Shown piece after piece: positions 1-7,866 of a stretch of DNA of 34,279 nucleotides. Position 1 is the first letter of the stretch, and every line of letters begins with the position of its first letter. The position numbers and the translations under genes are program-made. The stretch is from positions 1 to 34,279 of IMG/VR virus record IMGVR_UViG_3300041407_000348. One strand, written 5' to 3'. This DNA is from a virus. The notes beneath the pieces are model-generated. The model saw only the letters and a list, made by a program, of their open reading frames with translations, ran no database searches and had not been told where the DNA came from.

Positions 1-1083
1 ATGACGGAAGCACCTTTGAATGTTCAAGCGCCCGATGAACAGGGCCTGCGATTACTCCAGCTGCTGGTCTCAATGCTTCCAAACATCCGGCCAAACGACC
101 CGAGAACCTTTATCAGCTACAAACAGGTTCATAACGTTTTGGGCCTTTCGCAGCACGGGACCACTTTTGGTAGAAGCCTTCAACAACAGGGCCTGAACTC
201 GCTGTCCGATTGGACGGCAAAATCGGGAAAGCCAGGCATCACCGGGTTGATCATTGACAAAGATAAAATGTTACCAGGAGAAGGTTACTTCACACTGTAT
301 AACCGCCAGCCTGAAGACTTTAACTGGTGGTTCGCCGAAATCCAGAAGTCTAAAAACTTCGATTGGGCGCCTTATTTGTCCAATAATCCGGAGGGTTTGT
401 GCATTGCAGGTGACGATTGGACCGGCGACGAATTGCGCGCATCGGTCGTAGCCTACTTAGAGATGCAGCGTCTGGATCGTGCGGGTATTCCGGTCAAGAA
501 AAGTGATTTCTACAATGCGCTTGTCGGGGACTTCGGGAGATCGTCGGCAGCATTCGAGTACCGCATGCACCACATTTCCTACGTCTTATCCCTCATGGGG
601 CGGGATTGGTTGACTGACCTTAAACCTGTAACCAACGTCGGCGTAAACGTAGCAGAGCAAATAGAGAAACTCATTACCGAAGTAGAGAAAAGACCATTCG
701 CAGCAGTTGCCGCCTTCGAAATTTCCGTCCGAGAGGGCATCCAAAGGGAAGATCTTCCACCGCCTGAAGGAAGCCAAATCCCTCGATTTAACGTTTCATC
801 AGTCACGCAGTTCCAGCGAGATGCCTCGGTCAAAGCATGGGTACTAAAGGTGGCCGGGGGTATTTGTGAGTGTTGTGAACAGCCTGCGCCATTTGAAACC
901 ATTGACGGATTGCCTTTTCTGGAAGTCCATCATGTTAGAAAGCTTGCTGAGAATGGATCGGACACCATAAGTAATGCAGTGGCTGCTTGCCCAAACTGTC
1001 ATCGTGCTCTCCATTATGGTGCGCATGCGAAAGACTTGATTGAACACCTCTACCTTCGAGTGGCACGTTTGAAAAGAGAATGA
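1..1083 (+). CDS. HNH endonuclease, McrA-like (putative restriction nuclease)
   Basis: A 360-residue protein with a C-terminal HNH nuclease domain. A C-x2-C pair (CECC, about residues 290-293) is followed by the VHH catalytic motif (about 313), an asparagine near 327 and a second zinc pair CPNCH (about 333-337). This is the beta-beta-alpha-metal fold used to nick or cut DNA. The N-terminal region contains the QQQGLNSLSDW / GITGLIIDK pattern that I recall from McrA-type restriction proteins, and the middle region (about 140-220) is the matching helical domain of those proteins. Its target, for example modified phage DNA, is inferred. The gene starts at the first base of the window, so its promoter and RBS are not visible and a longer N-terminus cannot be excluded. 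It stops 105 bp before the convergent integrase stop. It could be host DNA next to attL or phage cargo. Confidence 0.85.
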   Translation: MTEAPLNVQAPDEQGLRLLQLLVSMLPNIRPNDPRTFISYKQVHNVLGLSQHGTTFGRSLQQQGLNSLSDWTAKSGKPGITGLIIDKDKMLPGEGYFTLYNRQPEDFNWWFAEIQKSKNFDWAPYLSNNPEGLCIAGDDWTGDELRASVVAYLEMQRLDRAGIPVKKSDFYNALVGDFGRSSAAFEYRMHHISYVLSLMGRDWLTDLKPVTNVGVNVAEQIEKLITEVEKRPFAAVAAFEISVREGIQREDLPPPEGSQIPRFNVSSVTQFQRDASVKAWVLKVAGGICECCEQPAPFETIDGLPFLEVHHVRKLAENGSDTISNAVAACPNCHRALHYGAHAKDLIEHLYLRVARLKRE

Positions 1084-1097
1084 GTAAAGTCGATGAA

Positions 1098-1150
1098 GTG
1101 CTAGTACCACGTCCGATACCAGTTTTTGGAGTATTACGGGGCTCTAGCAC
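1098..1150. repeat. 7-bp inverted repeat between HNH and int
   Basis: GTGCTAG at 1098-1104 and its exact complement CTAGCAC at 1144-1150 are separated by 39 nt, in the short gap between the HNH stop and the 3' end of the integrase gene. TACCA also occurs twice (1105-1109 and about 1117-1121). The position suits integrase arm sites or the attachment region, but no matching core was found at the right end. It may be chance. Confidence 0.25.
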
Positions 1151-1188
1151 AACATAGTTCAGGTGAGGTAGTCTCCCAGTTTAAAGGC

Positions 1189-2355
1189 TCACAACTTCAG
1201 TGCAATCTCCAACATCCCAACAACATCCGGCCCGTCCTCATTAATCCAAGTCCCATAGTGCTGCCGGATCATGTTCCCGTTCGTATGTCCCATCTGCTCC
1301 GCGATCCAGTCAATCGAAGCTGCCCCCGTCGTCAGCAACTGACTGGCATACGTATGCCGACACTGCCCCGGCCCCCGATACCTCACCCCAGCCGCATTCA
1401 AATGCGCCTTAAAAAACCGATCCCGCACAACAAAATCGCTCACATGCGGCAATCCGCTTTTGCTGTTCAAAAAAACAAAATGCAGTGTGTGCTGCCGCAC
1501 CGTCTTGTTGTCCCGCTCAACGACATCCACCGTCTCTGCTTTTTTCTTCAGGTTGATCGCATCGATCTTGCGTAGCGCGTCCCAGGCCGGCCCCAGCAGC
1601 TGCACCTTCCGCGTCGAGCGCCGAGTCTTCGTCACCCGATAAGCCCCGCGCACCTTCGACCGGCGAAAAATCACCGTCCCTCGCTCCAGGTCAACATCCT
1701 CCCAAGCCAGCGCAATGGTTTCCGACACCCGAGGCCCTGCCCAAATCATGAACTGCACCATCAACAGCTCCTGCGTACGGCTGGTAGGCGTTTCGAGGAT
1801 CTGCTTGATCTCCGCCCTGGTGAACGGATCCGGCGCTTCCGGATCAGGCAGGCGGACAAACAACCCTTCAGTCGGGTCATGAGCAACCTTCTTGCGGGTC
1901 CGGTACAGCCTGAAGACCTGACGCACGTTGCTGATGATGTCGCGAATGGTCTTATTCTTCAGCCGTTTCGACAGCGTGTCCTGCACCCACTCCTGCAAAT
2001 CCAGGTGATCGATCTGGTCGATTTGAACCTTGCCCCAGCGCGGCCGTACATGAACCTCTGCCTTGTTGGCGTAACCCCGGTAAGACGTTGCGGCAACGCT
2101 GTTGCGCTTGATCTTCAGCCACAGGTCCAGGTAATGGCCAAAGGTGTTTTCCACCAGCCTGGGCGAGTTGGGAAAATGCCGGCTGTACTCGAAGGTACCG
2201 GCCTGAATCTCGTACTCGATGATATTCACCAGGCGCGCGGCATGCTCCCGGTTGGCCGCGGTGTTGCCGCCGGGTACCAGCTCCCGGCACAGCTCGCCAT
2301 TGAAACGAAAATAGACCCGTACCGAATTGCCCCGGGCCTCTACGCCATCTGCCAT
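1189..2355 (-). CDS. int: Tyrosine-family site-specific integrase
   Basis: About 388 residues from the ATG at 2355, which has GGGGA 6 nt upstream; a GTG four codons earlier is less likely. It integrates and, with a directionality factor, excises the prophage at attP/attB. It has an N-terminal arm-binding domain (about 1-55, DUF3596 type), a core-binding SAM-like domain (about 60-160) and a C-terminal catalytic domain. Catalytic signatures visible are the arginine in GPRVSE, a beta-hairpin lysine region, the CRHTYASQLL box, the MGHTNGNMI segment and the tyrosine in RQHYGTW. The first histidine of the canonical HxxR box is glycine here (GQCR), which I believe is tolerated in this subfamily. The gene is transcribed leftward with its 3' end toward the HNH gene. 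A terminator just upstream (2407-2428) separates it from the early operon, so it probably has its own promoter. Confidence 0.95.
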   Translation of the reverse strand: MADGVEARGNSVRVYFRFNGELCRELVPGGNTAANREHAARLVNIIEYEIQAGTFEYSRHFPNSPRLVENTFGHYLDLWLKIKRNSVAATSYRGYANKAEVHVRPRWGKVQIDQIDHLDLQEWVQDTLSKRLKNKTIRDIISNVRQVFRLYRTRKKVAHDPTEGLFVRLPDPEAPDPFTRAEIKQILETPTSRTQELLMVQFMIWAGPRVSETIALAWEDVDLERGTVIFRRSKVRGAYRVTKTRRSTRKVQLLGPAWDALRKIDAINLKKKAETVDVVERDNKTVRQHTLHFVFLNSKSGLPHVSDFVVRDRFFKAHLNAAGVRYRGPGQCRHTYASQLLTTGAASIDWIAEQMGHTNGNMIRQHYGTWINEDGPDVVGMLEIALKL

Positions 2356-2406
2356 GTGCGTCCCCACGCGATGTATTGAAAAAGCCGACCAACCTCCGAA
2401 AAGAAG

Positions 2407-2428
2407 AAAGGCCCGTTGCCGGGCCTTT
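2407..2428 (-). terminator. Intrinsic terminator of the leftward early operon
   Basis: A perfect 9-bp stem AAAGGCCCG / CGGGCCTTT with a TTGC loop. Read on the - strand it is followed by CTTCTTTTC, a weak T-rich tail. It lies just after the stop of the last small early gene (2448) and before the integrase start (2355), where an early-operon terminator is expected. On the + strand the tail is TTTCGGGG, so a bidirectional role is less convincing. Confidence 0.8.
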
Positions 2429-2447
2429 CGGGGTCAAGTGTTGCCGA

Positions 2448-2657
2448 TCATTCGTGTCGGAGTAACCAGAACAATCCGACGCCTTTTCTAGGTTTGGGAG
2501 CGATACCGGCTTGTGCCTCCTCAGCCCTGCGTCGTGCGTTGAGCACCTGGCGCGCTTTACTGCACTTCTTGTGGTTGCCATGGGCGCGGGATTTTCCGCA
2601 TTGGTCGCATATGCCGGTCAGGTCGAGGTTCCAAGGGAAGGATTTACCGTTGTTCAT
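2448..2657 (-). CDS. Small cysteine-rich hypothetical protein
   Basis: A 69-residue protein from the ATG at 2657, chosen because GGGGA lies just upstream. In-frame starts at 2675 (ATG) and 2690 (TTG) have no comparable RBS. The core carries C-x2-C (CDQC) and then a histidine and a cysteine in GNHKKC, a possible small zinc site. The next stretch is basic (ARQVLNARRR), which would suit nucleic-acid binding. It is the last gene of the leftward early operon and overlaps the preceding gene by 14 bp. I do not recognise the family. Confidence 0.6.
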   Translation of the reverse strand: MNNGKSFPWNLDLTGICDQCGKSRAHGNHKKCSKARQVLNARRRAEEAQAGIAPKPRKGVGLFWLLRHE

Positions 2658-3018
2658 GGCTTCCCCACTTGTCATCCGAACCCGCGCCAATGGCTGTCAG
2701 CCGTACTTCATCGAGAAACTTGCACATCTGCAGCTGAGTGCGCCTGCCGCGATTCTGTGGGTTTTCGCACGTTTGCTTGATGGAGTCCCTGAATCGTCTG
2801 AGTTGTTCGACCTCTAGTTGAAGCGTGTCGTAATCGGCCAGGGTGACGAAATGCAGAGTGGGATTCAGGCTTGAATCAACCAAGCCAGGTACGGAATAGC
2901 TTTTTATGTCCTTCATGCGGCCGTCAACCATCTGCCCCACTTGGCTGAGCCTATCGCCGACTTCGGGGGAGTTCGTGATAGCCTCTGTCCCGCTGCCGCT
3001 TGGGTGTTGTGCTTGCAT
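2644..3018 (-). CDS. Hypothetical early phage protein
   Basis: A 124-residue protein starting at the ATG at 3018, which has a strong RBS in AAGGAGAAGCACC directly before it. The longer reading back to 3069 lacks an RBS. The sequence is polar. A stretch near residues 55-85 (ADYDTLQLEVEQLRRFRDSI) should form an amphipathic or coiled-coil helix, and the C-terminal third has several basic residues. No enzyme motif is visible and I do not recognise a family. It lies between two small early genes and its 3' end overlaps the next start. Confidence 0.6.
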   Translation of the reverse strand: MQAQHPSGSGTEAITNSPEVGDRLSQVGQMVDGRMKDIKSYSVPGLVDSSLNPTLHFVTLADYDTLQLEVEQLRRFRDSIKQTCENPQNRGRRTQLQMCKFLDEVRLTAIGAGSDDKWGSHEQR

Positions 3019-3041
3019 GGTGCTTCTCCTTGGGGTGGTGG

Positions 3042-3069
3042 GTGTCGGGGAGTTGCCGCTCCTCGACAC
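3042..3069. other. Hairpin in early-operon leader
   Basis: The arms GTGTCG-GGGAG and CTCCT-CGACAC flank a 6-nt loop, giving 10 base pairs around one mismatch. In the early mRNA the hairpin sits between the stop of the 68-residue gene and the AAGGAG RBS of the next gene. No T-run follows it on either strand, so it looks like a translation or mRNA-stability element rather than a terminator. Confidence 0.5.
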
Positions 3070-3075
3070 CGTCTT

Positions 3076-3282
3076 TCAGGCCTGCTTGGCCAGGTCTTTC
3101 TGAATCATCTCGATCACTTCATCCCGGTCTTTCGCATAAGCGAAGGGCAGGGCGCCATGTGGCCGCGTGATGGGATATCGCCTGTCCGGTAACCGGCACT
3201 CGGCCACGGTGTAGCCACCGTCAGTCACCCAGCAGTGCGGGATGATCTGCCCGTCACGGTTGCGCTTCGAAGCCCACTTCAT
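3076..3282 (-). CDS. Small hypothetical early protein
   Basis: A 68-residue protein. The ATG at 3282 forms an ATGA overlap with the stop of the upstream gene and has CAGGAG 6 nt upstream, so it is preferred over the start at 3309. The sequence mixes basic and aromatic residues (MKWASKRNRDGQIIPHCWVTDGGYTV...) and ends in a charged helix (KDRDEVIEMIQKDLAKQA). It resembles small conserved proteins of Pseudomonas prophages in general character, but I cannot name a family. Confidence 0.65.
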   Translation of the reverse strand: MKWASKRNRDGQIIPHCWVTDGGYTVAECRLPDRRYPITRPHGALPFAYAKDRDEVIEMIQKDLAKQA

Positions 3283-3617
3283 GCCCAGCTCCTGCGTAGG
3301 TTTTCCCAAATGGCATCGCCGTTGTGGACGTAGGTGTGCACCTCCTGTTCAGGGCTGTTGTCCAGCCGCAGGACGGCAATGCAGTCGTCGAACAGCCCCG
3401 CGTCCAGGTGGCGTAACTCCGTCAGATCGAACGGAAATACCGGGCCGTTGTACAAACCCAGCAGAAAGCGGGCGATGACTCCGCTCTGGCCGGTATTGCG
3501 TTGAGCGACAGGCACCAAGCGCAGCAAGGCATCAATGCCTATTGCGCGAATGGCAGGGCGTTCTGCCCGGCATTGAAACAACTCATCAAAAAATTCTCGT
3601 GCAGCGGGATTGGGCAT
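3279..3617 (-). CDS. DUF7673-like small phage protein
   Basis: A 112-residue protein with the pattern RFLLGLYNGPVFPFDLTELRHLD followed by DDCIAVLRLD and EVHTY. I associate this pattern with a conserved uncharacterised family (DUF7673) of Pseudomonas phages and plasmids. The ATG at 3617 is preceded by AAGGAGAAGCACC, the same 13-nt leader found before the gene at 3018. It is translationally coupled by ATGA to the next gene. The role is unknown, and its place in the early operon downstream of the replication protein suggests an accessory early function. Confidence 0.7.
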   Translation of the reverse strand: MPNPAAREFFDELFQCRAERPAIRAIGIDALLRLVPVAQRNTGQSGVIARFLLGLYNGPVFPFDLTELRHLDAGLFDDCIAVLRLDNSPEQEVHTYVHNGDAIWENLRRSWA

Positions 3618-3667
3618 GGTGCTTCTCCTTGTAGTGCTGAATTCAGGCGTTGCCGCGCCTGGTTGCG

Positions 3668-6382
3668 TTACGCGCCCTGGAACACCCAGCAGCGCACGGT
3701 TAACGGTTTGTTGAACATCGAATTGCCCGCACTCTGCGAGGCGCGGACGGCGCTGTAGGTGGGCTTGTTGGTATCCAGCAGCTTGCGGCTGCGGCTCTCG
3801 GTCAGCAGCGTGCGAAGGGTCTTCAGGTCGGCCAGGTTCTGCCGGTGCACGCTGGCCAGCTCGGCGAATTCGTTGAGATTGATGGCGATCAGCGTGGGAT
3901 CGGTGCTGTGGTTGACCTGCGGGCCTTCGCCCAGACTTTCGAGGTAGTCGAAAACCTCCCAGAACTCAGCCACCGACGGGTGATCCGCGCTGATCGCGGT
4001 TTGGCGCTCCAGGGCCATGACCGTCAGCGCCTGTTGCGTCGTCACCACCTGGTTTTCATCCAGCGGGCACACCAGGCGCAGGCAATCCACCAGGGCCATC
4101 AACTGGCTGTGATTCTTGATGATTCGCTCGACGCGAATTTCCTTGAGCGTGCGCAGCTGCCGTTCATGAACCAGCACCCGTTCGGCGAACTTCGCCATCA
4201 CCTGCGCCTCTGCGCGCACGGCCAGCAGCAGGAAGTGGCTCAACTGTTCAACCGGGATCAGGTTCAGATTGTCAGCGGCCGCGCGGCTCTCCGTGGTGAC
4301 TTCCGGGCGCGCAAAGTGCGATTTGATAATCCGGGTCAGGATGGCTTCTGAGGCGTTGACATCGGCGTTCTGGCTGATCGCAATGGCGCCGCGAAACGGC
4401 GGTTCGTAGGTCTCGTTACCACTTGTCTTCATACCCTTGGTGCCGAGCGTGCCACCACCGTAGAAGTCTTTCAGCTCATCCCAGTCGAAGCCCTTGGCAT
4501 GCGCCTTGTCCGGCTCATTGCGGTCGCCCTCGATCAAAACCACCGGCATGTTCGACACTTGGCCCATGGCGCGCTGACGGCCGGCACGGGTCGATTTCGA
4601 TGGGTCGAAACCCTCATGCTCCCGGCCCAGCAGTTTCCACAAAAAGGTCAGCAGCGTGGTCTTGCCGGCGCCGGCTTCCCCGGTGACCTCGAGGAACGGA
4701 AACGACTTGTACTGCGCGCGGATCTGTTCGGCGAACAGCGAGCCGAACCAGAATGCGAGGGCGACGATGCCCTTGGCGCCGAAGCACAGCCACAGCATTG
4801 GCAGCCAGTCGCTGCGGTACTGCTTGCTGTCGCGCTGGATGTGCATGGCGATCGACTTCTGCAGCGTCTTGAGCCGCAGTTTTCCGAACTCGAAAAAATC
4901 CTCCTTGTTCACCTGGCTGACGATGCCGTTGCGCACGGCAATGTCACCGAACACATAGCAGCTGTGTTGTTTGCTGTAGCCTATGAAATCGATGGTCTCC
5001 ACGGTTTTTAGGCCGAAGAGCTGGTCTTTCATGATCTTGTCGAGTTGCTGGCCACTGCCGGTGAATACGGCGCCGGCGGCCATGCTCAGCAGGCGCTTCT
5101 TGAACTCGCTGGCGGCGGCGACCTGGCCGCCGGTGAAAGTATTTTTGACGCTGCCGCTATCGTGCGGGAAATCGACCCGAAAGTAGTACCAGGACTCGTC
5201 GGTGACTTCGTTGCGCTGGAAATACAGCGCTTGTGGGTAACAGTTGGCGATTTCCACCACGCCGCCGCATTGGCGCAGGGCCTTTTGGCGGCGCTGCTTT
5301 TCATTGAGTAGCTGGTCTTCGTGACTGGTGGATGTCTCCAGCGACTGCATGGCCTTATTGAACTTCTCCAGGTCCATCTTGAACCAGTACAAACGACTGT
5401 CGAAACCGAAGTGAAACTCATGGCGTTCGCGCCAGTCGTACATCAGCACGCCTTTCTCTGATGCACTTTCAGCGATCAGCAGAGAGCCGTGGTAGCGAGC
5501 AGTGGCCAGGTCTTTTTCGACTTGCTCGATGCGTTGGGTTTCGTCATCAATGAAGTTCCAACGCTGGTGCAGGTCATTCCAGTCAACCTTGCGGCTATCC
5601 GGTTGAGGGATCTGCGCCGCTTCGCACTCATAGCCCAGGGCGCGCGCCTGCCGTACCCAACGCCTGGTGTACTTGTGCGCCCCCGGCTCGTTATCCAGTG
5701 CCCACACCAGCTTGGGCAACTTGCCACCCCGCAACCGAGACAGCTCTTTCAACGACTCTTCCGGATAGGCGCCGGACGACATCGCCGACACCGCCGCAAC
5801 GCCGTTATGCACCAGGGCAATAGCGTCGAAGATCCCCTCGACAATCCACAGTTCTTTAACGTCCAGCAGCTCGACACACGGAGGGCACCACCAAACACCC
5901 CGCGGGCTGTCACCGGGCTTGAATCGCGCCTTCATCTTGCCGAAGCGGTGCGGCCGATCGATCAGCCGTTCCCAGTACCCACCCTTGTCCAGGGCAAAGC
6001 GCACCGTCGCGCTGCCGGCATTCAACTCACCGGAGAAATACGTTTCCTGGGTGAACCACCCCTGAATCAAATCCAGGCGAAAGCCTCGGGCAAACTCCAG
6101 GTACGCCCGGGCCGTTGCATGGGGATGCTGTTCGGTCGCCGGCGCACGTTTGCTCCAGTCGTCGAACAGATCTTCGTAGATCTCCTTCACATGCCAGGTC
6201 TGGCCACACTTGCCTCGGCCGCAGCGGATCATCCACGGATCATCATGGAAGGCGTACAGCTCTCTTTTCTTGCACGCAGGGCATTCGCCTTCGCGCATGT
6301 ACCTGCCGGCCTTGTGCTTGAGGCCGTAGTCGGCCTGGAGCCGTTGCAGAATGTCGGCGCGTAAGTCGTGTTTCATGTTCAT
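3668..6382 (-). CDS. Zinc-finger/TOPRIM primase-helicase replication protein
   Basis: A 904-residue multidomain replication protein. The N-terminus has a primase-type zinc ribbon with Cys34, Cys37, Cys54 and Cys59. A TOPRIM signature follows near residue 178 (WIVEGIFDAIA), with the acidic partner in LVWALDNEPG near 225. The C-terminal half is a helicase-like NTPase with the Walker A motif GEAGAGKTT near residue 568 and an acidic LIEGDRNE segment downstream. It probably primes and unwinds phage DNA, combining roles as the P4 alpha protein does. It appears to replace the P2 gpA rolling-circle nickase, which I do not find in this window. The start is ATGAACATG, and either methionine is possible. 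It lies 6 bp after the stop of the upstream small gene and is the main product of the leftward early operon. Confidence 0.9.
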   Translation of the reverse strand: MNMKHDLRADILQRLQADYGLKHKAGRYMREGECPACKKRELYAFHDDPWMIRCGRGKCGQTWHVKEIYEDLFDDWSKRAPATEQHPHATARAYLEFARGFRLDLIQGWFTQETYFSGELNAGSATVRFALDKGGYWERLIDRPHRFGKMKARFKPGDSPRGVWWCPPCVELLDVKELWIVEGIFDAIALVHNGVAAVSAMSSGAYPEESLKELSRLRGGKLPKLVWALDNEPGAHKYTRRWVRQARALGYECEAAQIPQPDSRKVDWNDLHQRWNFIDDETQRIEQVEKDLATARYHGSLLIAESASEKGVLMYDWRERHEFHFGFDSRLYWFKMDLEKFNKAMQSLETSTSHEDQLLNEKQRRQKALRQCGGVVEIANCYPQALYFQRNEVTDESWYYFRVDFPHDSGSVKNTFTGGQVAAASEFKKRLLSMAAGAVFTGSGQQLDKIMKDQLFGLKTVETIDFIGYSKQHSCYVFGDIAVRNGIVSQVNKEDFFEFGKLRLKTLQKSIAMHIQRDSKQYRSDWLPMLWLCFGAKGIVALAFWFGSLFAEQIRAQYKSFPFLEVTGEAGAGKTTLLTFLWKLLGREHEGFDPSKSTRAGRQRAMGQVSNMPVVLIEGDRNEPDKAHAKGFDWDELKDFYGGGTLGTKGMKTSGNETYEPPFRGAIAISQNADVNASEAILTRIIKSHFARPEVTTESRAAADNLNLIPVEQLSHFLLLAVRAEAQVMAKFAERVLVHERQLRTLKEIRVERIIKNHSQLMALVDCLRLVCPLDENQVVTTQQALTVMALERQTAISADHPSVAEFWEVFDYLESLGEGPQVNHSTDPTLIAINLNEFAELASVHRQNLADLKTLRTLLTESRSRKLLDTNKPTYSAVRASQSAGNSMFNKPLTVRCWVFQGA

Positions 6383-6388
6383 CGGGGC

Positions 6389-6622
6389 TTACTTCACTTC
6401 GCCGAGGCTGTGTTTGAGGGCGCCAATCAGGCGTTTTTGTGCGGCCATCACCGGAAAGGCCGCGAGCAACGAGCCATGCCGCAAACCCTCAGGTACCAGG
6501 CGAAACCGATCGTCGTACCAATGCTCGTTGAACTGCATCGCGTACTGGCTGCGTAGCGTTTCGAGCAACGCCTCGGCCTGTGAACGGCTCAGTTTTGCGG
6601 TGATGGCGACGTCGATTTCCAT
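6389..6622 (-). CDS. Small hypothetical early protein
   Basis: A 77-residue protein from the ATG at 6622, which has GAGGTGG upstream; the longer reading to 6652 lacks an RBS. Its start, MEIDVAITAKLSRSQAEALLETLRSQ, suggests a beta strand and an amphipathic helix, and its end contains a positively charged helix. It immediately precedes the primase-helicase, which suggests a replication or regulatory partner, but no family is recognised. Confidence 0.65.
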   Translation of the reverse strand: MEIDVAITAKLSRSQAEALLETLRSQYAMQFNEHWYDDRFRLVPEGLRHGSLLAAFPVMAAQKRLIGALKHSLGEVK

Positions 6623-6697
6623 GGTCCACCTCGGATTTCGGGCAAAGCTCACCCAAACCCACGGGAAGCGGGGCAGGGCGGGAGGGTTAGAAAGGGC

Positions 6698-7069
6698 TTA
6701 CTGAGGGTGTTGCTTGAGCGCGGAGGCACGCTGGGCGAGCAAGGTCTGAGGCAGCAGCCTCGCCGGGACCGGGTAACGCAGGTCCGCCCGCGTGTCGATC
6801 AGATGCACAACGGTACTGCCCGGGGAGTTGCCCCAGTCCACACAGATCCACTTGCGCTGGTTGATCACCTGCAACTCTGTCCAGGCGTTGTGCACCAGTT
6901 GCTGCGCCAGGAACACTGGCACCTCCAGAGCAGTGGTCATGTGCCGTACGCAGTTGTCGTACAGCAAGTCGGAATCCACCAGGTGCTGTGCCTCATGCCG
7001 TTGCAGATAGGCGAACGCCGCCCGCTGCATGCTGCTGCGATAGTCGTGATCAAGCTGTTCGTGGTTCAT
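6698..7069 (-). CDS. Hypothetical early protein
   Basis: A 123-residue protein. The ATG at 7069 overlaps the Ogr gene stop as ATGA and has GGAG about 9 nt upstream; a GTG at 7078 is also in frame. The sequence begins with a helical, histidine-rich stretch (HEQLDHDYRSSMQRAAFAYLQRHEAQHL) and contains a tryptophan-rich middle (AWTELQVINQRKWICVDW). I do not recognise a domain. Translational coupling to Ogr suggests it is made in proportion to it. Confidence 0.65.
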   Translation of the reverse strand: MNHEQLDHDYRSSMQRAAFAYLQRHEAQHLVDSDLLYDNCVRHMTTALEVPVFLAQQLVHNAWTELQVINQRKWICVDWGNSPGSTVVHLIDTRADLRYPVPARLLPQTLLAQRASALKQHPQ

Positions 7070-7356
7070 TGCGTACACTCCATTTCCATTTGGTCGAGCA
7101 GGTCGGGTTGATCGTTGGCGGTCCTCATCGCGGCGCGACGCAGGGCGATATCGGCGACGGGCAGGCGCACGGCTGGGTTGGCCATGCCGCTGGGGCTCAT
7201 CTCGTGAGTCATTTCGAACTGGGCACGCACCGACCAGCCGCAGGCTTCATTGGTGCATTGCAGATAGGCCACACGCAGGAAGATGTGGGTGCCTTCGCTG
7301 GTGCGGATGCGCATGCGGCCAAAGCAGTGGGGGCAAACGAGTTTGTAAGTGCTCAC
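7066..7356 (-). CDS. ogr: Ogr/Delta-like zinc-finger late transcription activator
   Basis: A 96-residue protein with the exact Ogr/Delta metal motif C-x2-C-x22-C-x4-C (Cys8, Cys11, Cys34, Cys39). In P2, Ogr binds dyads upstream of the late promoters and contacts RNA polymerase alpha to start late transcription. Four matching dyads are present in this window upstream of P, O, V and FI. The start is a GTG that overlaps the upstream CII-like stop as GTGA. In P2, ogr stands alone downstream of D. Here it sits inside the leftward early operon between the CII-like gene and the replication genes, so it is probably induced together with replication. Confidence 0.93.
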   Translation of the reverse strand: MSTYKLVCPHCFGRMRIRTSEGTHIFLRVAYLQCTNEACGWSVRAQFEMTHEMSPSGMANPAVRLPVADIALRRAAMRTANDQPDLLDQMEMECTQ

Positions 7357-7826
7357 CTGACAGCCCCCCGGGCGTGTAGCTGGATCGTGGCCAGCACCTC
7401 GGCGTAGCGAGCGGACATGTAGTTCATCAAGGCCGTGATAATCGCCTGGGCCTCACCGGGTTTGATCACCCCGTCGTCCAGGGCTGCGGCAATAATCTGA
7501 TCAACCTTGCCGCGCTTGGCGGCAGCCTTGACTGACCGGTTGTACAACTCGACGTTGTCCAGGTCTGCTGCGGCGGTCAGCGGAACAAATATGCCGCCGT
7601 ACATGGCTGCGATGTAGCTCGGCAAAAATGCAGTACCTGCAATCTGCTCAAGCCGGTGAATGTGGTCGTCACTCAAGGGGCGGCTACCGGCACTTTCATA
7701 AGCCTGGTTATCGAACTTCTTTACCGGCATGCCCAACTCGGCAGCGGCATAGGGGCGACCACCTGGGAAAGCGCAGATAACGGCGCTGACAACATCTTTC
7801 CGGTTGGCTAGAACTGGACGTTTCAT
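7353..7826 (-). CDS. CII/YmfL-like phage regulatory protein
   Basis: About 157 residues from the ATG at 7826, with GGGAG about 10 nt upstream; a reading from 7850 adds eight residues. The N-terminal region has an HTH-like layout (VVSAVICAFPGGRPYAAAELGMPVKKFDNQAY), followed by a helix with DDHIHRLEQIAG. This is the architecture I associate with YmfL/CII-family regulators of P2- and Mu-like prophages. A C-terminal helical part (about 105-155) may oligomerise. It is the second gene of the early operon, downstream of the Cro-like gene and coupled to ogr. Confidence 0.75.
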   Translation of the reverse strand: MKRPVLANRKDVVSAVICAFPGGRPYAAAELGMPVKKFDNQAYESAGSRPLSDDHIHRLEQIAGTAFLPSYIAAMYGGIFVPLTAAADLDNVELYNRSVKAAAKRGKVDQIIAAALDDGVIKPGEAQAIITALMNYMSARYAEVLATIQLHARGAVR

Positions 7827-7866
7827 CTTCTGGTTTCTCCCTGGCATCACGGCCTCTACAGTTGAT

